Assembly: GCF_900215605.1 (NCBI RefSeq)
Contig: NZ_OBEL01000001.1
Location: 248,001 to 312,000, forward strand
Reading direction: 5' to 3'
Length of the DNA stretch: 64,000 nt
Source: Cohaesibacter gelatinilyticus
GTDB lineage: Bacteria; Pseudomonadota; Alphaproteobacteria; Rhizobiales; Cohaesibacteraceae
A model generated the notes under the pieces. It searched no databases and was not told the origin of the DNA. It saw only the letters and a program-made list of their open reading frames with translations. The first letter of the stretch is position 1; each line of letters starts with the position of its first letter. This document shows, one piece after another, positions 27,181 through 37,206 of the stretch. The position numbers and the translations under genes are program-made.

Positions 27181-27858
27181 ATGACTGAGAAAATGATGAC
27201 GGACCTCACCCTCTATATTGGCAACAAGAATTATTCCTCATGGTCCTTGCGACCGTGGCTGGCTCTAAAGGTGGCGGGCATTTCGTTTGCAGAACGATTG
27301 TCCCGATTTGATGAAAGCACTGGGCATGCACATTTCATCGAGTTCTCTCCAACCAAGAAAGTCCCAACTCTCGTTATCAAACAAGATGGCAAGGAGCCGG
27401 TGACCATTCCCGAAAGCCTGGCAATTCTGGAAACCGCTGCAGATCTATATCCCGAGAAAAATCTATGGCCAAAGGATCAGCTTCTTCGGGCCCAAGCCCG
27501 CGCGCTAGCGTCTGAGATGCATGCAGGTTTCATGGGGATCCGCTCGGAATGTCCAATGAATATTCGTCGGGAAGTCAAGGCAATTGAAGTCTCAGATGCA
27601 GTGCGCAAGGATGTGAAGCGTATTGAGCAGATCTGGTCAACATGCCTGGAGCAGTCAGGTGGCCCATTCCTGTTTGGGCATTTCACCATTGCCGATGCGA
27701 TGTTTGCGCCTGTTGTCAATCGTCTGGAAATCTATGAACTCAGCAATCACCCCGCCATATCGGCCTATAGCAAAGCCATGAAAGGCTTGCCCGCTTGGCA
27801 GGAATGGGTGACTGAGGCGTTAAAAGAGCCTTGGATAGTCGAAGAAGATGAAGCATAG
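27181..27858 (+). CDS. Glutathione S-transferase family protein
   Basis: A 225-residue GST-like enzyme, acting in detoxification or glutathione-linked reactions in the cytoplasm. The N-terminal thioredoxin-like domain is seen as LTLYIGNKNYSSWSLRPWLAL, with the cis-Pro VPTLVI and the glutathione contact PESLAILETAADLYP. The all-alpha domain has PFLFGHFTIADAMFAPVVNRL. Family members usually begin just before LTLYIGN, so ATGs at 27193 or 27196 are good alternatives to the ATG at 27181, which has no clear ribosome binding site. Confidence 0.88.
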   Translation: MTEKMMTDLTLYIGNKNYSSWSLRPWLALKVAGISFAERLSRFDESTGHAHFIEFSPTKKVPTLVIKQDGKEPVTIPESLAILETAADLYPEKNLWPKDQLLRAQARALASEMHAGFMGIRSECPMNIRREVKAIEVSDAVRKDVKRIEQIWSTCLEQSGGPFLFGHFTIADAMFAPVVNRLEIYELSNHPAISAYSKAMKGLPAWQEWVTEALKEPWIVEEDEA

Positions 27859-27866
27859 AGCCTTGT

Positions 27867-27888
27867 TGAGGGCGGCGATACGCCCTCA
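27867..27888. terminator. Hairpin between converging genes, likely bidirectional terminator
   Basis: Stem TGAGGGCG / CGCCCTCA (27867-27874 / 27881-27888) with a six-base loop between the GST and DUF3179 stops. The following T tract is weak. Confidence 0.55.
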
Positions 27889-27894
27889 TAATCT

Positions 27895-28884
27895 CTATTG
27901 CAGAAGCTGTCCGTCTGGGTGGAAAGCATAGAAAACAAAGGCAAAGGTGACATCATGGACAAGATCTTCAGCTTTGCCGCCTTTCTCACGAGTTACTCGA
28001 ACACCACCAATATCGCGAGAGTTGGAGATATCAGCACTATCCAGAGCTGAGGCCACACCTTTTTCCCAATTCAGGGAAATATCTCCGATTTTCAGGCTTC
28101 CTGTTTGGCGAATTTTGGCCAACATGACGGCTTGGCGCTTGCCCCCACTTGCAAATACAACCACCCGTGCCATGGGATTGATATTTTCTGGCAAGTCTCC
28201 GGTAAACAGGGGATATGGGGTGTTACGACTATCGTATTTGACGTATGGATTTCTACCATAGGGTCGAGCTGATGGTTGATTAGGAACCAGAACTTTGCCG
28301 TTTGGTAGCTCCGTCTTGAAATCGGAGAAGCTGGTGACACGAACCGGTATCATGGTCAATTCTGTGCCTTGCAAGCTCCCAACGATTGCTTCTCCCGTGA
28401 ATTGCTGCCACCAGCTCTCTGTCTGGCGGTCATACATAACGAGATCTGAGTTGCGTAACTTGCCTGTGGTGCCAAATTCCAGAATTTGGTCGTCAATTTT
28501 GCGTTCAAAGGCGATGGAAGCGTTGCAAAGCGGGCAGTAGGTCACGGCAACAGGAACGCCACCCACCACATCATTGACGATCTCATGCCATGTTAGCACC
28601 TGCAACGGATAGGCTCGGATATCACCCTTGATGTCCAGTCTGATCACAGGGTCGCGATCGCCAAGTGTCTTGATGGATGAAGCGGGCTGGAATTTCGGGG
28701 AGTCGATGGATGGGATGCCGTCTTTTGGAGGACCGCCAGAAAGGATTTCTGAAAAGGAGATGCTGCTTTTTTCAAAGTCGGTTTTCCAGCCTTCAAGTGT
28801 CCAGCGAGCTGGATTGGCTGTGACCACTGAAATGCTGACAAGGGAAAACAGGAGAGCAAAGAGTGTTGAGGATAGCACTTTCAT
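27895..28884 (-). CDS. Exported DUF3179 protein
   Basis: A 329-residue protein of unknown function with a signal peptide (MKVLSSTLFALLFSLVSISVVTA). DUF3179 features: GDIRAYPLQVLTWHEIVND, VAVTYCPLCNASIAFER, FGTTGKLRNSDLVMYDRQTESWWQQFTGEA, and the two cysteines in YCPLC. The pattern suggests a periplasmic metal- or haem-related function, but none is proven. The ATG at 28882-28884 is chosen because the signal peptide starts there and AAGGG precedes it. Confidence 0.88.
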   Translation of the reverse strand: MKVLSSTLFALLFSLVSISVVTANPARWTLEGWKTDFEKSSISFSEILSGGPPKDGIPSIDSPKFQPASSIKTLGDRDPVIRLDIKGDIRAYPLQVLTWHEIVNDVVGGVPVAVTYCPLCNASIAFERKIDDQILEFGTTGKLRNSDLVMYDRQTESWWQQFTGEAIVGSLQGTELTMIPVRVTSFSDFKTELPNGKVLVPNQPSARPYGRNPYVKYDSRNTPYPLFTGDLPENINPMARVVVFASGGKRQAVMLAKIRQTGSLKIGDISLNWEKGVASALDSADISNSRDIGGVRVTREKGGKAEDLVHDVTFAFVFYAFHPDGQLLQ

Positions 28885-29005
28885 AATCCGGCCCTTCATC
28901 GATGATATGTGTGAGCCAGCATGACAAAAGAGCAGAAAATAGCAAATCACACCTGCTCAAAGCAGCGTGAGGTATGGATTACAAGGAAGGATGATCGGCA
29001 GAAAT

Positions 29006-29452
29006 TCAGGGAAAAGATCGTTCAACTGTGTTCAATATCTTCTTGACCACATCCAACGTGCCTTCGGTCAGCGGATAATCTGCAAGATTTTCGATGGGCA
29101 CCCATTCAGCTGTCGAAGCATCATCACCAGCAATCAGATCTACCACATCGCTGGTTCCATAAAAGACAGCAATGACATAGTGACGTTCGGTTTTGCCATC
29201 TTTATCAGTACGAATAATTTCGACGAGATCGGCTATGTGATGCGGAGTGAATTGTATCCCGGTTTCTTCCCGCATTTCGCGTATGATCGCTTGTTCCAGT
29301 TGTTCACCGGTTTCTACCAAACCGCCCGGAAGACTCCAACTTCCCATCAAAGGTGGTTTGCCCCGTTCAATCAACAGGATACCTGCATCGGATTGAACAA
29401 CAGCGCTTACCCCTAAAAATGGGCGAGTGGGATAATCTCGGGATCTGGGCAT
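29006..29452 (-). CDS. Nudix hydrolase
   Basis: A 148-residue Nudix enzyme that hydrolyses a nucleoside diphosphate linked to another moiety; the closest group is ADP-ribose pyrophosphatase-like. The Nudix box is complete: [24 protein letters not shown]. The frame stays open upstream into a dispersed repeat, which adds an artificial leader ([13 protein letters not shown]); the ATG at 29450-29452 is the likely start. It is preceded by that repeat at 29476-29577. Confidence 0.9.
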   Translation of the reverse strand: MPRSRDYPTRPFLGVSAVVQSDAGILLIERGKPPLMGSWSLPGGLVETGEQLEQAIIREMREETGIQFTPHHIADLVEIIRTDKDGKTERHYVIAVFYGTSDVVDLIAGDDASTAEWVPIENLADYPLTEGTLDVVKKILNTVERSFP

Positions 29453-29475
29453 AGTCACGGTTTGGGATTGCTTAG

Positions 29476-29577
29476 AGCGTGTTCCCGAAAAGTTGAAGCA
29501 CTTTTCGGATAAGAACTCGCTTTGGATCAAAGGGTTAAAGCACTACTCACGATTCAACGATTGTGAGAAGTGCATTA
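29476..29577. repeat. Dispersed ~102-bp element, copy 3 (best preserved)
   Basis: It folds into two hairpins: CCGAAAAG / CTTTTCGG in the first third, and GCACTACTCAC / GTGAGAAGTGC in the last third with one mismatch. Copies 1 and 2 are weaker relatives. Confidence 0.9.
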
Positions 29578-29597
29578 AATGGAAGCTGAGAGTAATT

Positions 29598-30158
29598 CTA
29601 ATCGAACAGACGGTCAATTTCATCCTGCGCTGTTGGATGATCGACAGCTAGCATCCAGTCGGTCTCGCTATGGCTTCCATTGATCAAGGCGCTTGCCTGA
29701 TCGATCAATGGTCGAATTTCTGTTGTTGCCATGAAGGCAATAGGCTCGAAATTGCTTTGGCTCATATCACCATTCAAGGCGGCAATGGCTTCAATAAGAC
29801 CAAAAACCTTTTCATTGATCTTGCCTATGAGAAGTTCAAACTGGCTTTTCAGGTCAGTATCAACATGCTCATAGATCGAGATGGCGAGATCCTTACCCTT
29901 GAATGTTGATTGCAGAAAATAATCGCAATAGCTCATCTGTTGCCAGGAAAAAACATCCTCAGCGCAGTCCGGCATGCTGGGCAGCATTTCGATCAGCATC
30001 AATACCTCATTGAAATGGTTGAGGTAATCCGTCGCCAACAAAGTGGCGGAATTGATATTTGATGCCTCTAGAACAGCATCCTCTGGAACCGAGTGTGCCT
30101 TTTGCATAAGCCTGCCTACCGCTGAAACTATCCCATCCACTCGATTCAAGCAGAACAT
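29598..30158 (-). CDS. Protein of unknown function with FliM/CheZ-like C-terminal tail
   Basis: A 186-residue soluble, mainly helical and acidic protein that I do not recognise. Its last residues TAQDEIDRLFD resemble the CheY-binding peptides of FliM (SQ.EIDALL) and the tail of the CheZ-like protein in this window (DQSEIDNLFA). This suggests binding to a CheY-type receiver, in motility or a related phosphorelay. It has no neighbours of the chemotaxis group; it lies between a Nudix gene and a SRAP gene. The frame is open from a TTG at 30167, but the ATG at 30158 fits better. Confidence 0.65.
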   Translation of the reverse strand: MFCLNRVDGIVSAVGRLMQKAHSVPEDAVLEASNINSATLLATDYLNHFNEVLMLIEMLPSMPDCAEDVFSWQQMSYCDYFLQSTFKGKDLAISIYEHVDTDLKSQFELLIGKINEKVFGLIEAIAALNGDMSQSNFEPIAFMATTEIRPLIDQASALINGSHSETDWMLAVDHPTAQDEIDRLFD

Positions 30159-30242
30159 GGTTTCCAAATGTTTGACAAGAAGTGCGCCAAATGAAAAAAA
30201 CAGCCATTGTTATTAATCGAAGTTGCAAAAATAGGAGGCAGC

Positions 30243-30986
30243 ATGTGTGGTCGTTTTGTCGTGGCACTTGATCGGGAAGATCTGCTCGCCTTTTTCGGTG
30301 TGAATGGAGAGCTTCCTGGCCTGCATGATATGCCCCCTCGGTATAATATTGCCCCCACTCAACCGATTCTGACAATTCTGGGAAACGATACACGGCGACA
30401 GGCTGCTCTGATGCGTTGGTCTTTCATGCCCGATTGGGTAAAAGATCCATCCAGTTTTTCTCTGATTAATAATGCCAGAGCGGAAACCGCTGCCACGAAA
30501 CCCTCCTTCCGGAATGCTTTGCGTTACCGCCGCTGTCTTATACCGGCCAGTGGTTTCTATGAGTGGAATAGAAAGGCAGAGGCCAAGCAGCCTTATTATA
30601 TGACCACCACCACTGGTGAACCCATAGCAATAGCAGGAATCTGGGAAACCTGGATGGGACCAAATGGGGAGGAGCAAGACGGTGTTGCTGTTCTCACGAT
30701 CGCTTCCAATCAAACAATGAGCCAGGTGCATCATCGGATGCCAGTCATGCTCGAGCAGGTTGATTTTTCTCGTTGGTTGGACACGAGTTCTGGCCGAGCC
30801 GATGAGATCACGCCTTTGCTAAAAGCACAAAGGGAAGATTATCTCTCGATCACTCCAGTTGCCAAGGATGTGAACAAAGTGACCAATGACCATTCAAAGT
30901 TGCTTGATAGAGCGGAGATTGACAAGGATGCCAGTACCAATGATTGCCAGCAAGAAACAGCATCAAAGCAATTGAAGCTGTTTTGA
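30243..30986 (+). CDS. SRAP domain protein (abasic-site processing, YedK-like)
   Basis: SRAP proteins crosslink covalently to abasic sites in single-stranded DNA through Cys2. The start is fixed by this residue: MCGRFVV at 30243, with AGGAGG just upstream. Other conserved residues are visible: Asn in INNARAET, Glu in ASGFYEWNRK, and His in HHRMPVMLE. Length is 247 residues, normal for the family. The frame opens 12 codons earlier, but such an extension would bury the catalytic cysteine. Confidence 0.93.
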   Translation: MCGRFVVALDREDLLAFFGVNGELPGLHDMPPRYNIAPTQPILTILGNDTRRQAALMRWSFMPDWVKDPSSFSLINNARAETAATKPSFRNALRYRRCLIPASGFYEWNRKAEAKQPYYMTTTTGEPIAIAGIWETWMGPNGEEQDGVAVLTIASNQTMSQVHHRMPVMLEQVDFSRWLDTSSGRADEITPLLKAQREDYLSITPVAKDVNKVTNDHSKLLDRAEIDKDASTNDCQQETASKQLKLF

Positions 30987-31162
30987 AACAAGGCTTGCAT
31001 ATGATGCTTTGGAAAAAAGTGCATATGGGATGACAGGGAAGTCGTTCAGCATGTTTCGCGAAGTCTGTCAGCTACTCACACCATCCATGATAAAAGAAGG
31101 GCAGGCTAGATCAGAGCGGATAGCTTCGCTTTAATATTATATTTGAATAAGTTTCGTTCAGG

Positions 31163-31197
31163 CAAAAAAAACCCCGGAAGATTGCTCCTCCGGGGTT
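31163..31197 (-). terminator. Rho-independent terminator of the porin gene
   Basis: Stem AACCCCGGA / TCCGGGGTT (31170-31178 / 31189-31197), followed on the minus strand by a run of T (31163-31169). Confidence 0.93.
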
Positions 31198-31222
31198 CCT
31201 GACAATCTAAGATGAACTCAGA

Positions 31223-32404
31223 TTAGAAGTTACGCTGCAGACGCAGTTTGCCTTCCCAAGTGCCAACGTCTTGACGACCAGCAGCATTTGCTGCGGAAGA
31301 CCAGTTGGTTTTGCTGTATTTAACACCAGCACGAACGATCAGGTTGTTCACTGGCAGATATTCAGCCATGAAACCAGCATCCCAAGACTTGTAGTCAGCG
31401 GTGCTAGCATTGTCATTGTAGCTGAGGTAAGAACCGGTCAGAACGGTGTTGAAGTTAGATGCCCAAGCATATTTCAGAGCAACGCCAAGCTTGTAAGCAG
31501 AGTTCAGCTTGAAGTCAGTACCGTTCCAGGTAGCGTCATTGGTGCCACCAACGAAGCCCATTGCGCCTTTGCCGTAACCAGCGGAGAAGCCGATGGAAGA
31601 ACCAGCAGACAGCATATCCAGGTTGAAGCTAACGCCAGCGCCTACATAGTAGCCGATGTCATTGTCCTGAGAGACAGCTACGCCGTCATAATTGATGGTG
31701 TGGATGGCACCACCAATTTTAGCAGAACCCCAACCCTGAGCAACAGACAGAGCAGCTACTACATCAGGAAGAGTTTGACCTGCATATGTTGCACCAGCAA
31801 GACCAGCAATAGCAGCACGCTGGCTGTTTTCCAGAGCAAGGGTAGCAGTTACGCCATTGCCAAGATCCATGTTGTAGCCGATAGCGCCGGTGTCATGGTC
31901 ACCAATGGTGGAACCATACATGCCAACGTCGGTTGAAGTGATGTTAGCAGCAGAATCGGTCAGACCAGCATACAGACCGCCGATAGACAGATAGTATTTG
32001 TTGAAACCGTCATTTGCAGTCAGGTTGCTTCCAGAAGTACCGGTGTCGGTAGCACCTTCAAGACGCATGTAAGCAACCAAAGTGCCCAACTCTGTCTCTT
32101 CTTTAGCAGTGAATTCCAAAGAAGCTTTTGCATAGATGTTGGTTTTGTTGTCAGCACGGTCATTGTTATCTGGAAGATTGTTGGTATGACCACCTTTACG
32201 CTCGTTGAAGCGGAATTCAGCACGTACGTAACCGGAAACTTTCAGGCAGGTATCGGTACCTGGGATGAAGTGATAACCAGCGCCATAAGCGTTACATACT
32301 TTAACGTAATCTACTGGCTCAGCTACTGGCAGATCAGCTGCCTGAGCAGCACCACCGGCAACCAGAGCAGCTGCGGAACCAAGGATAAGGCTCTTGATGT
32401 TCAT
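31223..32404 (-). CDS. Outer-membrane porin, Omp2/Porin_2 family
   Basis: Major-porin-like beta-barrel of the Hyphomicrobiales Omp2 type, 393 residues. A signal peptide MNIKSLILGSAAALVAGGAAQA is followed by the typical DLPVAEPVDYVKVCNAYGAGYHFIPGTDTC with two cysteines and VSGYVRAEFRF, and the chain ends in LRLQRNF with the C-terminal aromatic needed by the BAM machinery. The ATG at 32402-32404 has AGAAGG upstream; an open extension to 32518 is not similar. It likely forms a general diffusion pore, with a strong terminator and a long leader as for an abundant protein. Confidence 0.93.
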   Translation of the reverse strand: MNIKSLILGSAAALVAGGAAQAADLPVAEPVDYVKVCNAYGAGYHFIPGTDTCLKVSGYVRAEFRFNERKGGHTNNLPDNNDRADNKTNIYAKASLEFTAKEETELGTLVAYMRLEGATDTGTSGSNLTANDGFNKYYLSIGGLYAGLTDSAANITSTDVGMYGSTIGDHDTGAIGYNMDLGNGVTATLALENSQRAAIAGLAGATYAGQTLPDVVAALSVAQGWGSAKIGGAIHTINYDGVAVSQDNDIGYYVGAGVSFNLDMLSAGSSIGFSAGYGKGAMGFVGGTNDATWNGTDFKLNSAYKLGVALKYAWASNFNTVLTGSYLSYNDNASTADYKSWDAGFMAEYLPVNNLIVRAGVKYSKTNWSSAANAAGRQDVGTWEGKLRLQRNF

Positions 32405-32886
32405 TGTTTCTGACCTTCTTGTCATAAAGAACTTTTTCGCAGAGACCGTTCCAGTCAGTCCGATGGGGTCATCTGCTTGCGACAAGGGTGACAATACTCC
32501 TTTTTGGAGCGGGATCAATTGCTAGCTGGTTTCCCCCAGATCCATTTGACCTAACTGTTGCACAAAAAACACAAAAACAGCAAAGAACCCCGGAAATCTG
32601 CCACTTTGTTACTGATTGGTTAACGGAGAAAGGGGAGGGAAACACCTGAAATGATTGATCTGTCATCGTGGATTCCCGTAGTCCTCTGTGAGCTGGACAA
32701 TTATTGCGCCAACAAATCGAGTCGGATCAGGGCGGACAATGTTGGTTTATTCACCAAGGGAAAGAAACACTTTGACATGATTCCCTCTGGCAAGAAGAAG
32801 CACGGTTGAATAAGTCTGGTATGATTTGAAAAAAAGCTCGCCAGAGGACGAGCTTTAAACGGTTCGATAAAGTGACGTGCTGACAA
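32405..32886. other. Intergenic region upstream of the porin gene
   Basis: It should contain the porin promoter and leader. The far end carries the terminator of the lipoprotein gene. I saw no coding signal and could not assign promoter boxes with confidence. Confidence 0.45.
32829..32856 (-). terminator. Rho-independent terminator of the ileS-lspA-lipoprotein operon
   Basis: Stem AAAGCTCG / CGAGCTTT (32833-32840 / 32849-32856), followed on the minus strand by eight T. Confidence 0.88.
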
Positions 32887-33603
32887 TCAGAATGGCCACA
32901 ATTTGGAAAATAGTCCTTTGGACTCTTTCTCTTCAGGTCCTTCGACAGCTACCTTGTCGAGTTCTCTTTGCACCTCAGGAGAATGTTGACGATACTTTTC
33001 AGGAGGTTGAGTCAGATATTTGCGTTTATATTTGCCACCTGACTTGCCATTGGCTGCATTAATTGCTGCCAACCTCTCACGAACTTTTTGATTATATTCT
33101 TTCAGTTTGCCAGGTTCTCTATAGTCTGGCTCCTCAATCTGGGTGAAGGAAGTCACGCGCGGATCATTCTTGATGATGTAAGCACGTTGTTCGGGAGGCA
33201 TACGACGGATTGCCTCAAGCAGAGCCTTCCGCTCCTGATCATTCATCGTTTCCAACCGCTGATGATAAGCCTTGCGAAGCAAGTCGGGGTCTTTTGGCCA
33301 GTCTGCCGCATTAACCAAGCGACCGGTGTTCGATGCGTTCAGAGGATTGGGAAGTTGGGAACTTTGCGGTGGCACAACCAGACCCGGGCGCGATGAATAG
33401 TCAATTTGCGCCTGATTTTTGTCTCCAGACGAAACAGCCGCAATGCCTTGAATGTCATTAAGCAGTGCTTCTTCCTGAGAAACCCCGGTGCCATAGGTCG
33501 TGCCGCCAATACCATTTGCACAAGCTGACAGACCAAAAGCCAATCCAACACCAAGACCAAACCGAGATGCGGTTTTATAATCAATTCGGACAGAAGATTT
33601 CAT
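32887..33603 (-). CDS. Putative lipoprotein downstream of lspA (DUF3035/BamF-like?)
   Basis: A 238-residue lipoprotein candidate: a short hydrophobic segment ends in the lipobox LSAC (about residues 25-28). The segment SSRPGLVVPPQSSQLPNP and its position after lspA recall DUF3035, whose members include the alphaproteobacterial BamF-like proteins of the outer-membrane assembly complex, but the rest (charged EAIRRMPPEQRAYI, K/R-rich C-terminus) is not diagnostic. Lipid modification and processing by LspA, its neighbour, would be fitting. It ends the operon, with a terminator. Confidence 0.72.
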   Translation of the reverse strand: MKSSVRIDYKTASRFGLGVGLAFGLSACANGIGGTTYGTGVSQEEALLNDIQGIAAVSSGDKNQAQIDYSSRPGLVVPPQSSQLPNPLNASNTGRLVNAADWPKDPDLLRKAYHQRLETMNDQERKALLEAIRRMPPEQRAYIIKNDPRVTSFTQIEEPDYREPGKLKEYNQKVRERLAAINAANGKSGGKYKRKYLTQPPEKYRQHSPEVQRELDKVAVEGPEEKESKGLFSKLWPF

Positions 33604-33689
33604 GACATGTTGCCTTACTTTGAATGGTGATTGGCAGTATCACCGGATACGCAAATACAAACTATGGTCGAAGCCTTTGCGGTGACAGA

Positions 33690-34190
33690 TCACAGCTTTG
33701 CGGCACCATTGCGACCAGATCCCAAAAAAGAGTCATATATCAGTATGGCCGCCCCTGCAACGATCCATACATCTGCAAGATTGAACACATACCAGGAAAA
33801 TTCTCCCCAGTAGAAGTGAAACAGATCCACTACGGCTCCGTAGTAAAGACGGTCAAGACCGTTTGCGAGGGCGCCACCGAGAATCAATCCCAATCCGATT
33901 GAAATCAGACGGTCATGATTGCGCCAGATCCAAACACTGATGAAAAGTGAGGCAAGGATGGCGATGGCGACAAGAATATAACGGCCCAAATCACTGTTTT
34001 GCTGAAAAAGTCCATAGGAAATGCCGCGATTCCAAACCAGAACAAGATCGAAAAAAGGAGCGATACGCACTGGGCCGAATGTCTGCATATGCGATTGAAT
34101 GTCAAAGCCGAAAAGCATCCAGAATTTAAAGGCTTGATCACTGACAAAGGCAACCATTGCAATGATAAAGCCGGTCAATCGCACAGACAC
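33690..34190 (-). CDS. lspA: Prolipoprotein signal peptidase
   Basis: LspA removes signal peptides from lipid-modified prolipoproteins in the inner membrane. The 166-residue protein has four hydrophobic segments and the two catalytic aspartates: Asp122 in GAVVDLFHF and Asp140 in FNLADVWIV, together with the conserved WNRGISYGLF and LGGALANGLDRL. It follows ileS at about 100 bases and precedes the putative lipoprotein. A 28-base perfect palindrome lies between ileS and lspA. Confidence 0.95.
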   Translation of the reverse strand: MSVRLTGFIIAMVAFVSDQAFKFWMLFGFDIQSHMQTFGPVRIAPFFDLVLVWNRGISYGLFQQNSDLGRYILVAIAILASLFISVWIWRNHDRLISIGLGLILGGALANGLDRLYYGAVVDLFHFYWGEFSWYVFNLADVWIVAGAAILIYDSFLGSGRNGAAKL

Positions 34191-34245
34191 ATCAAACTCC
34201 AGATATGATAAAGAGCCTCAAGGATCGGAAGGCTGACAAATGAAC

Positions 34246-34273
34246 AAGGTCAGGATTATATAATCCTGACCTT
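34246..34273. promoter_or_regulatory. 28-base perfect palindrome between ileS and lspA
   Basis: AAGGTCAGGATTA / TAATCCTGACCTT (34246-34258 / 34261-34273) with only two central bases. There is no T run after it on either strand, so it is an unusual terminator, processing site or operator. Confidence 0.6.
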
Positions 34274-34287
34274 GAATTGCGGCATTA

Positions 34288-37206
34288 TTATTGTGTGTCC
34301 AGCTCACGCATGGCGGCAGCATCGCGCAAGGAAAGATCAGGATAATCGCTATCCTGTCCGACCTCTGGCAAAATTTTCCAGGAACGTTGGCATTTCTGGC
34401 CTTCTGCAAGAGCAGGAATCACACCGACCCCGTCAACATCATCCAGGGTGAATGCTCCTTCCGGAGCAGGGGCATTGATCAACTCCGCCTGTGATGTGAT
34501 GGATAGATCAGCAAGATCAATCCCGTCCATGGCACCCAGCAATTCATCATTGGTGACATAAACCTTCGGCGCGGCCTCAAGAGAGGAACCAATACGTTTC
34601 TCGCGACGTTCGATTTCCAGAGCTCCGGTTACGACCCGACGAAGTTCACGTACCTTGGCCCACTTGTCAGCCAGTTCCTGATCTTTCCAGTCAGATGAAA
34701 CTTGAGGGAATTGCCGGAAATGGACCGAATCTCCGTCAGACGGGAAGCGGGACAACCATGTCTCTTCCATAGTGAACGGCATGACAGGAGCAAGCCAGGC
34801 AGTGAGGTGCATGAATAATTCATGGATGACATAAAGCGCTGCTTTACGACGTGCGGAGCTTGGACCATCGCAATAAAGAGCATCCTTACGAATATCGAAA
34901 TAGAAGGCCGATAGCTCAATGCCCATGAAATAGTTCAGCTCAGACGTGATTTTCTTGAAATCAAAGGTGTCATAAGCGGAGCGAACCATCGCATCCAGCT
35001 CATAAAGACGGTGCAGCATCAAGCGTTCCAGCTCCGGCATTTCAGAGACAGCTACTTCTGTTCCATCATAATGAGCCAAAGAGCCCAACATCCAACGGAT
35101 GGTGTTGCGAAGCTTGCGATAGGCATCAGCATTGGTTTTCAAAATTTCCGGCCCAATGCGCTGGTCGTCGCTATAATCGGAAGAGGCCACCCACAGACGT
35201 AAGATATCCGCACCATATTGCTTGATCACATCTTGCGGTGCGATCGTGTTGCCAAGAGACTTGGACATCTTGCGGCCATCTTCAGCCATGGTGAAACCAT
35301 GGGTCAAGACGGCATCATATGGTGCACGGCCACGAGTGCCGCAGCTCTCGAGCAAAGAGGAATGGAACCAGCCGCGATGCTGGTCAGAACCTTCCAGATA
35401 AAGATCGGCTGGCCATTTCAGGTCATCGCGTTGTTCCAGACAAAAAGCATGGGTGGATCCGGAATCAAACCAGACATCAAGAATATCGTCGATTTTTTCC
35501 CATTCAGACGGATCATAATCAGGTGAGAGGAAGCGCTCTTTCGCACCGTCTGCAAACCAAGCATCAGCGCCTTCAGCACGGAAAGCGTCAAAAATACGGT
35601 CATTGACCGAGCTATCCTGAAGAACAACCGCCGGATCATCTTTCTTGATGAAAATGGTGATAGGCACACCCCAGGCGCGTTGACGAGAAATCACCCAGTC
35701 CGGGCGGGTTTCGATCATGGAGCGCAGGCGGGTTTGGCCGCTGTCAGGAACAAAACGGGTCTCGTCAATTGCTTTTAGGGCGCGACAACGCAAGGTATCA
35801 CCCTGGCCATCTATATCGCGATCCATGGCGATGAACCATTGTGGCGTATTACGGAAGATCAGTGGTGCCTTGGAACGCCAGCTATGGGGATAGCTGTGTT
35901 TGATCTTGCCTCGTGCAAGCAGGGCACCAACTTCGACCAGCTTATCGATAACAGCAGGATTGGTGGTGCCTTCGCCGCCTTTGCGATTGAGAATATATTG
36001 CCCCTGAAACAAAGGCACATGCGGATAATAGGAGCCATCCTCCGCCACAGTATGAGGAACTTCCGGCGTGCCACAGTCTGCAAATCGCTCGCGATTGGCA
36101 ACGAAAACTTCATAGTCATCGGCACCATGGCCCGGAGCGGTATGAACGAAACCGGTACCGGCATCATCGGTCACATGGTCGCCATCAATCAATGGCACGT
36201 CAAAGTCGAAGTAACCATCGGTGCCGTCGATACCGCGGAACGGGTGTTCGCATTCCGAGATGACTGACGGATCAACATCGAACTTGCGCTCATAACCCTC
36301 TACGCGGGCCGCAGCAAAGACGCTTTCAGCCAAGGCGTCAGCCAGCACCAGCTTGTCACCAACTTTGCCCCAATTGTCATCAGCAGCGGCCGTGATCTCA
36401 TACAGGCCATAAGAGATGGCATTGGAGAAACAAACTGCACGGTTGCCGGGAATGGTCCAAGGGGTGGTGGTCCAGATCACAACATCTGCATCAAGCAACA
36501 TATCTGTCTGATCTTCAGCAACAGTGCCATGAAGGGCAGAGATGGGAAACTTCACCCAGATGGTGTGAGAGGTATGATCCTGATATTCCACTTCGGCTTC
36601 AGCCAGAGCGGTTTTTTCGACAATTGACCACATGACCGGCTTGGAGCCCTGGAAGAGTTGGCCGGACATGGCAAATTTCATCAACTCGCCAGCAATGCGT
36701 GCTTCTGCATCAAAGGTCATGGTCTTATAGGGATTGACGAAATCGCCAACCACACCAAGACGCTTGAACTCACCGGCTTGAATGCCGATCCATTCGGATG
36801 CAAAGTCACGACATTCCTGACGAAATTCATTGACTGGAACGGTATCCTTATTCTTGCCCTTCTTACGGTACTTTTCTTCGATTTTCCATTCGATTGGCAA
36901 GCCATGACAGTCCCAGCCAGGGACATAGTTGGAATCGTAGCCCCGCATCTGAAAAGAGCGGGTAATGATGTCTTTCAGAACCTTGTTGAGAGCATGACCG
37001 ATATGCAGATGGCCATTGGCGTAGGGAGGGCCATCATGCAGCACATACTTTTCGCGACCCTTGGAGCGTTCACGCAAGGATTGATAAAGATTCTGCTCTT
37101 CCCAACGAGCCAGAATTTTGGGCTCATTCTTTGGCAGTCCTGCACGCATGGGGAAATCGGTTTTTGGCAAAAACAGCGTTTGGGAATAATCGCGGCTTTC
37201 CGTCAT
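34288..37206 (-). CDS. ileS: Isoleucyl-tRNA synthetase
   Basis: Charges tRNA-Ile with isoleucine. The 972-residue class I synthetase shows HIGH (68-71, in [10 protein letters not shown]), the family signatures [13 protein letters not shown] and [11 protein letters not shown] near residue 630 (KMSKS), the CP1 editing domain ([34 protein letters not shown]), and the anticodon-binding C-terminus. The usual zinc-finger cysteines at the very end are not seen. It is part of a minus-strand run ribF - membrane protein - ileS - lspA. The start [10 protein letters not shown] is well supported. Confidence 0.97.
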   Translation of the reverse strand: MTESRDYSQTLFLPKTDFPMRAGLPKNEPKILARWEEQNLYQSLRERSKGREKYVLHDGPPYANGHLHIGHALNKVLKDIITRSFQMRGYDSNYVPGWDCHGLPIEWKIEEKYRKKGKNKDTVPVNEFRQECRDFASEWIGIQAGEFKRLGVVGDFVNPYKTMTFDAEARIAGELMKFAMSGQLFQGSKPVMWSIVEKTALAEAEVEYQDHTSHTIWVKFPISALHGTVAEDQTDMLLDADVVIWTTTPWTIPGNRAVCFSNAISYGLYEITAAADDNWGKVGDKLVLADALAESVFAAARVEGYERKFDVDPSVISECEHPFRGIDGTDGYFDFDVPLIDGDHVTDDAGTGFVHTAPGHGADDYEVFVANRERFADCGTPEVPHTVAEDGSYYPHVPLFQGQYILNRKGGEGTTNPAVIDKLVEVGALLARGKIKHSYPHSWRSKAPLIFRNTPQWFIAMDRDIDGQGDTLRCRALKAIDETRFVPDSGQTRLRSMIETRPDWVISRQRAWGVPITIFIKKDDPAVVLQDSSVNDRIFDAFRAEGADAWFADGAKERFLSPDYDPSEWEKIDDILDVWFDSGSTHAFCLEQRDDLKWPADLYLEGSDQHRGWFHSSLLESCGTRGRAPYDAVLTHGFTMAEDGRKMSKSLGNTIAPQDVIKQYGADILRLWVASSDYSDDQRIGPEILKTNADAYRKLRNTIRWMLGSLAHYDGTEVAVSEMPELERLMLHRLYELDAMVRSAYDTFDFKKITSELNYFMGIELSAFYFDIRKDALYCDGPSSARRKAALYVIHELFMHLTAWLAPVMPFTMEETWLSRFPSDGDSVHFRQFPQVSSDWKDQELADKWAKVRELRRVVTGALEIERREKRIGSSLEAAPKVYVTNDELLGAMDGIDLADLSITSQAELINAPAPEGAFTLDDVDGVGVIPALAEGQKCQRSWKILPEVGQDSDYPDLSLRDAAAMRELDTQ

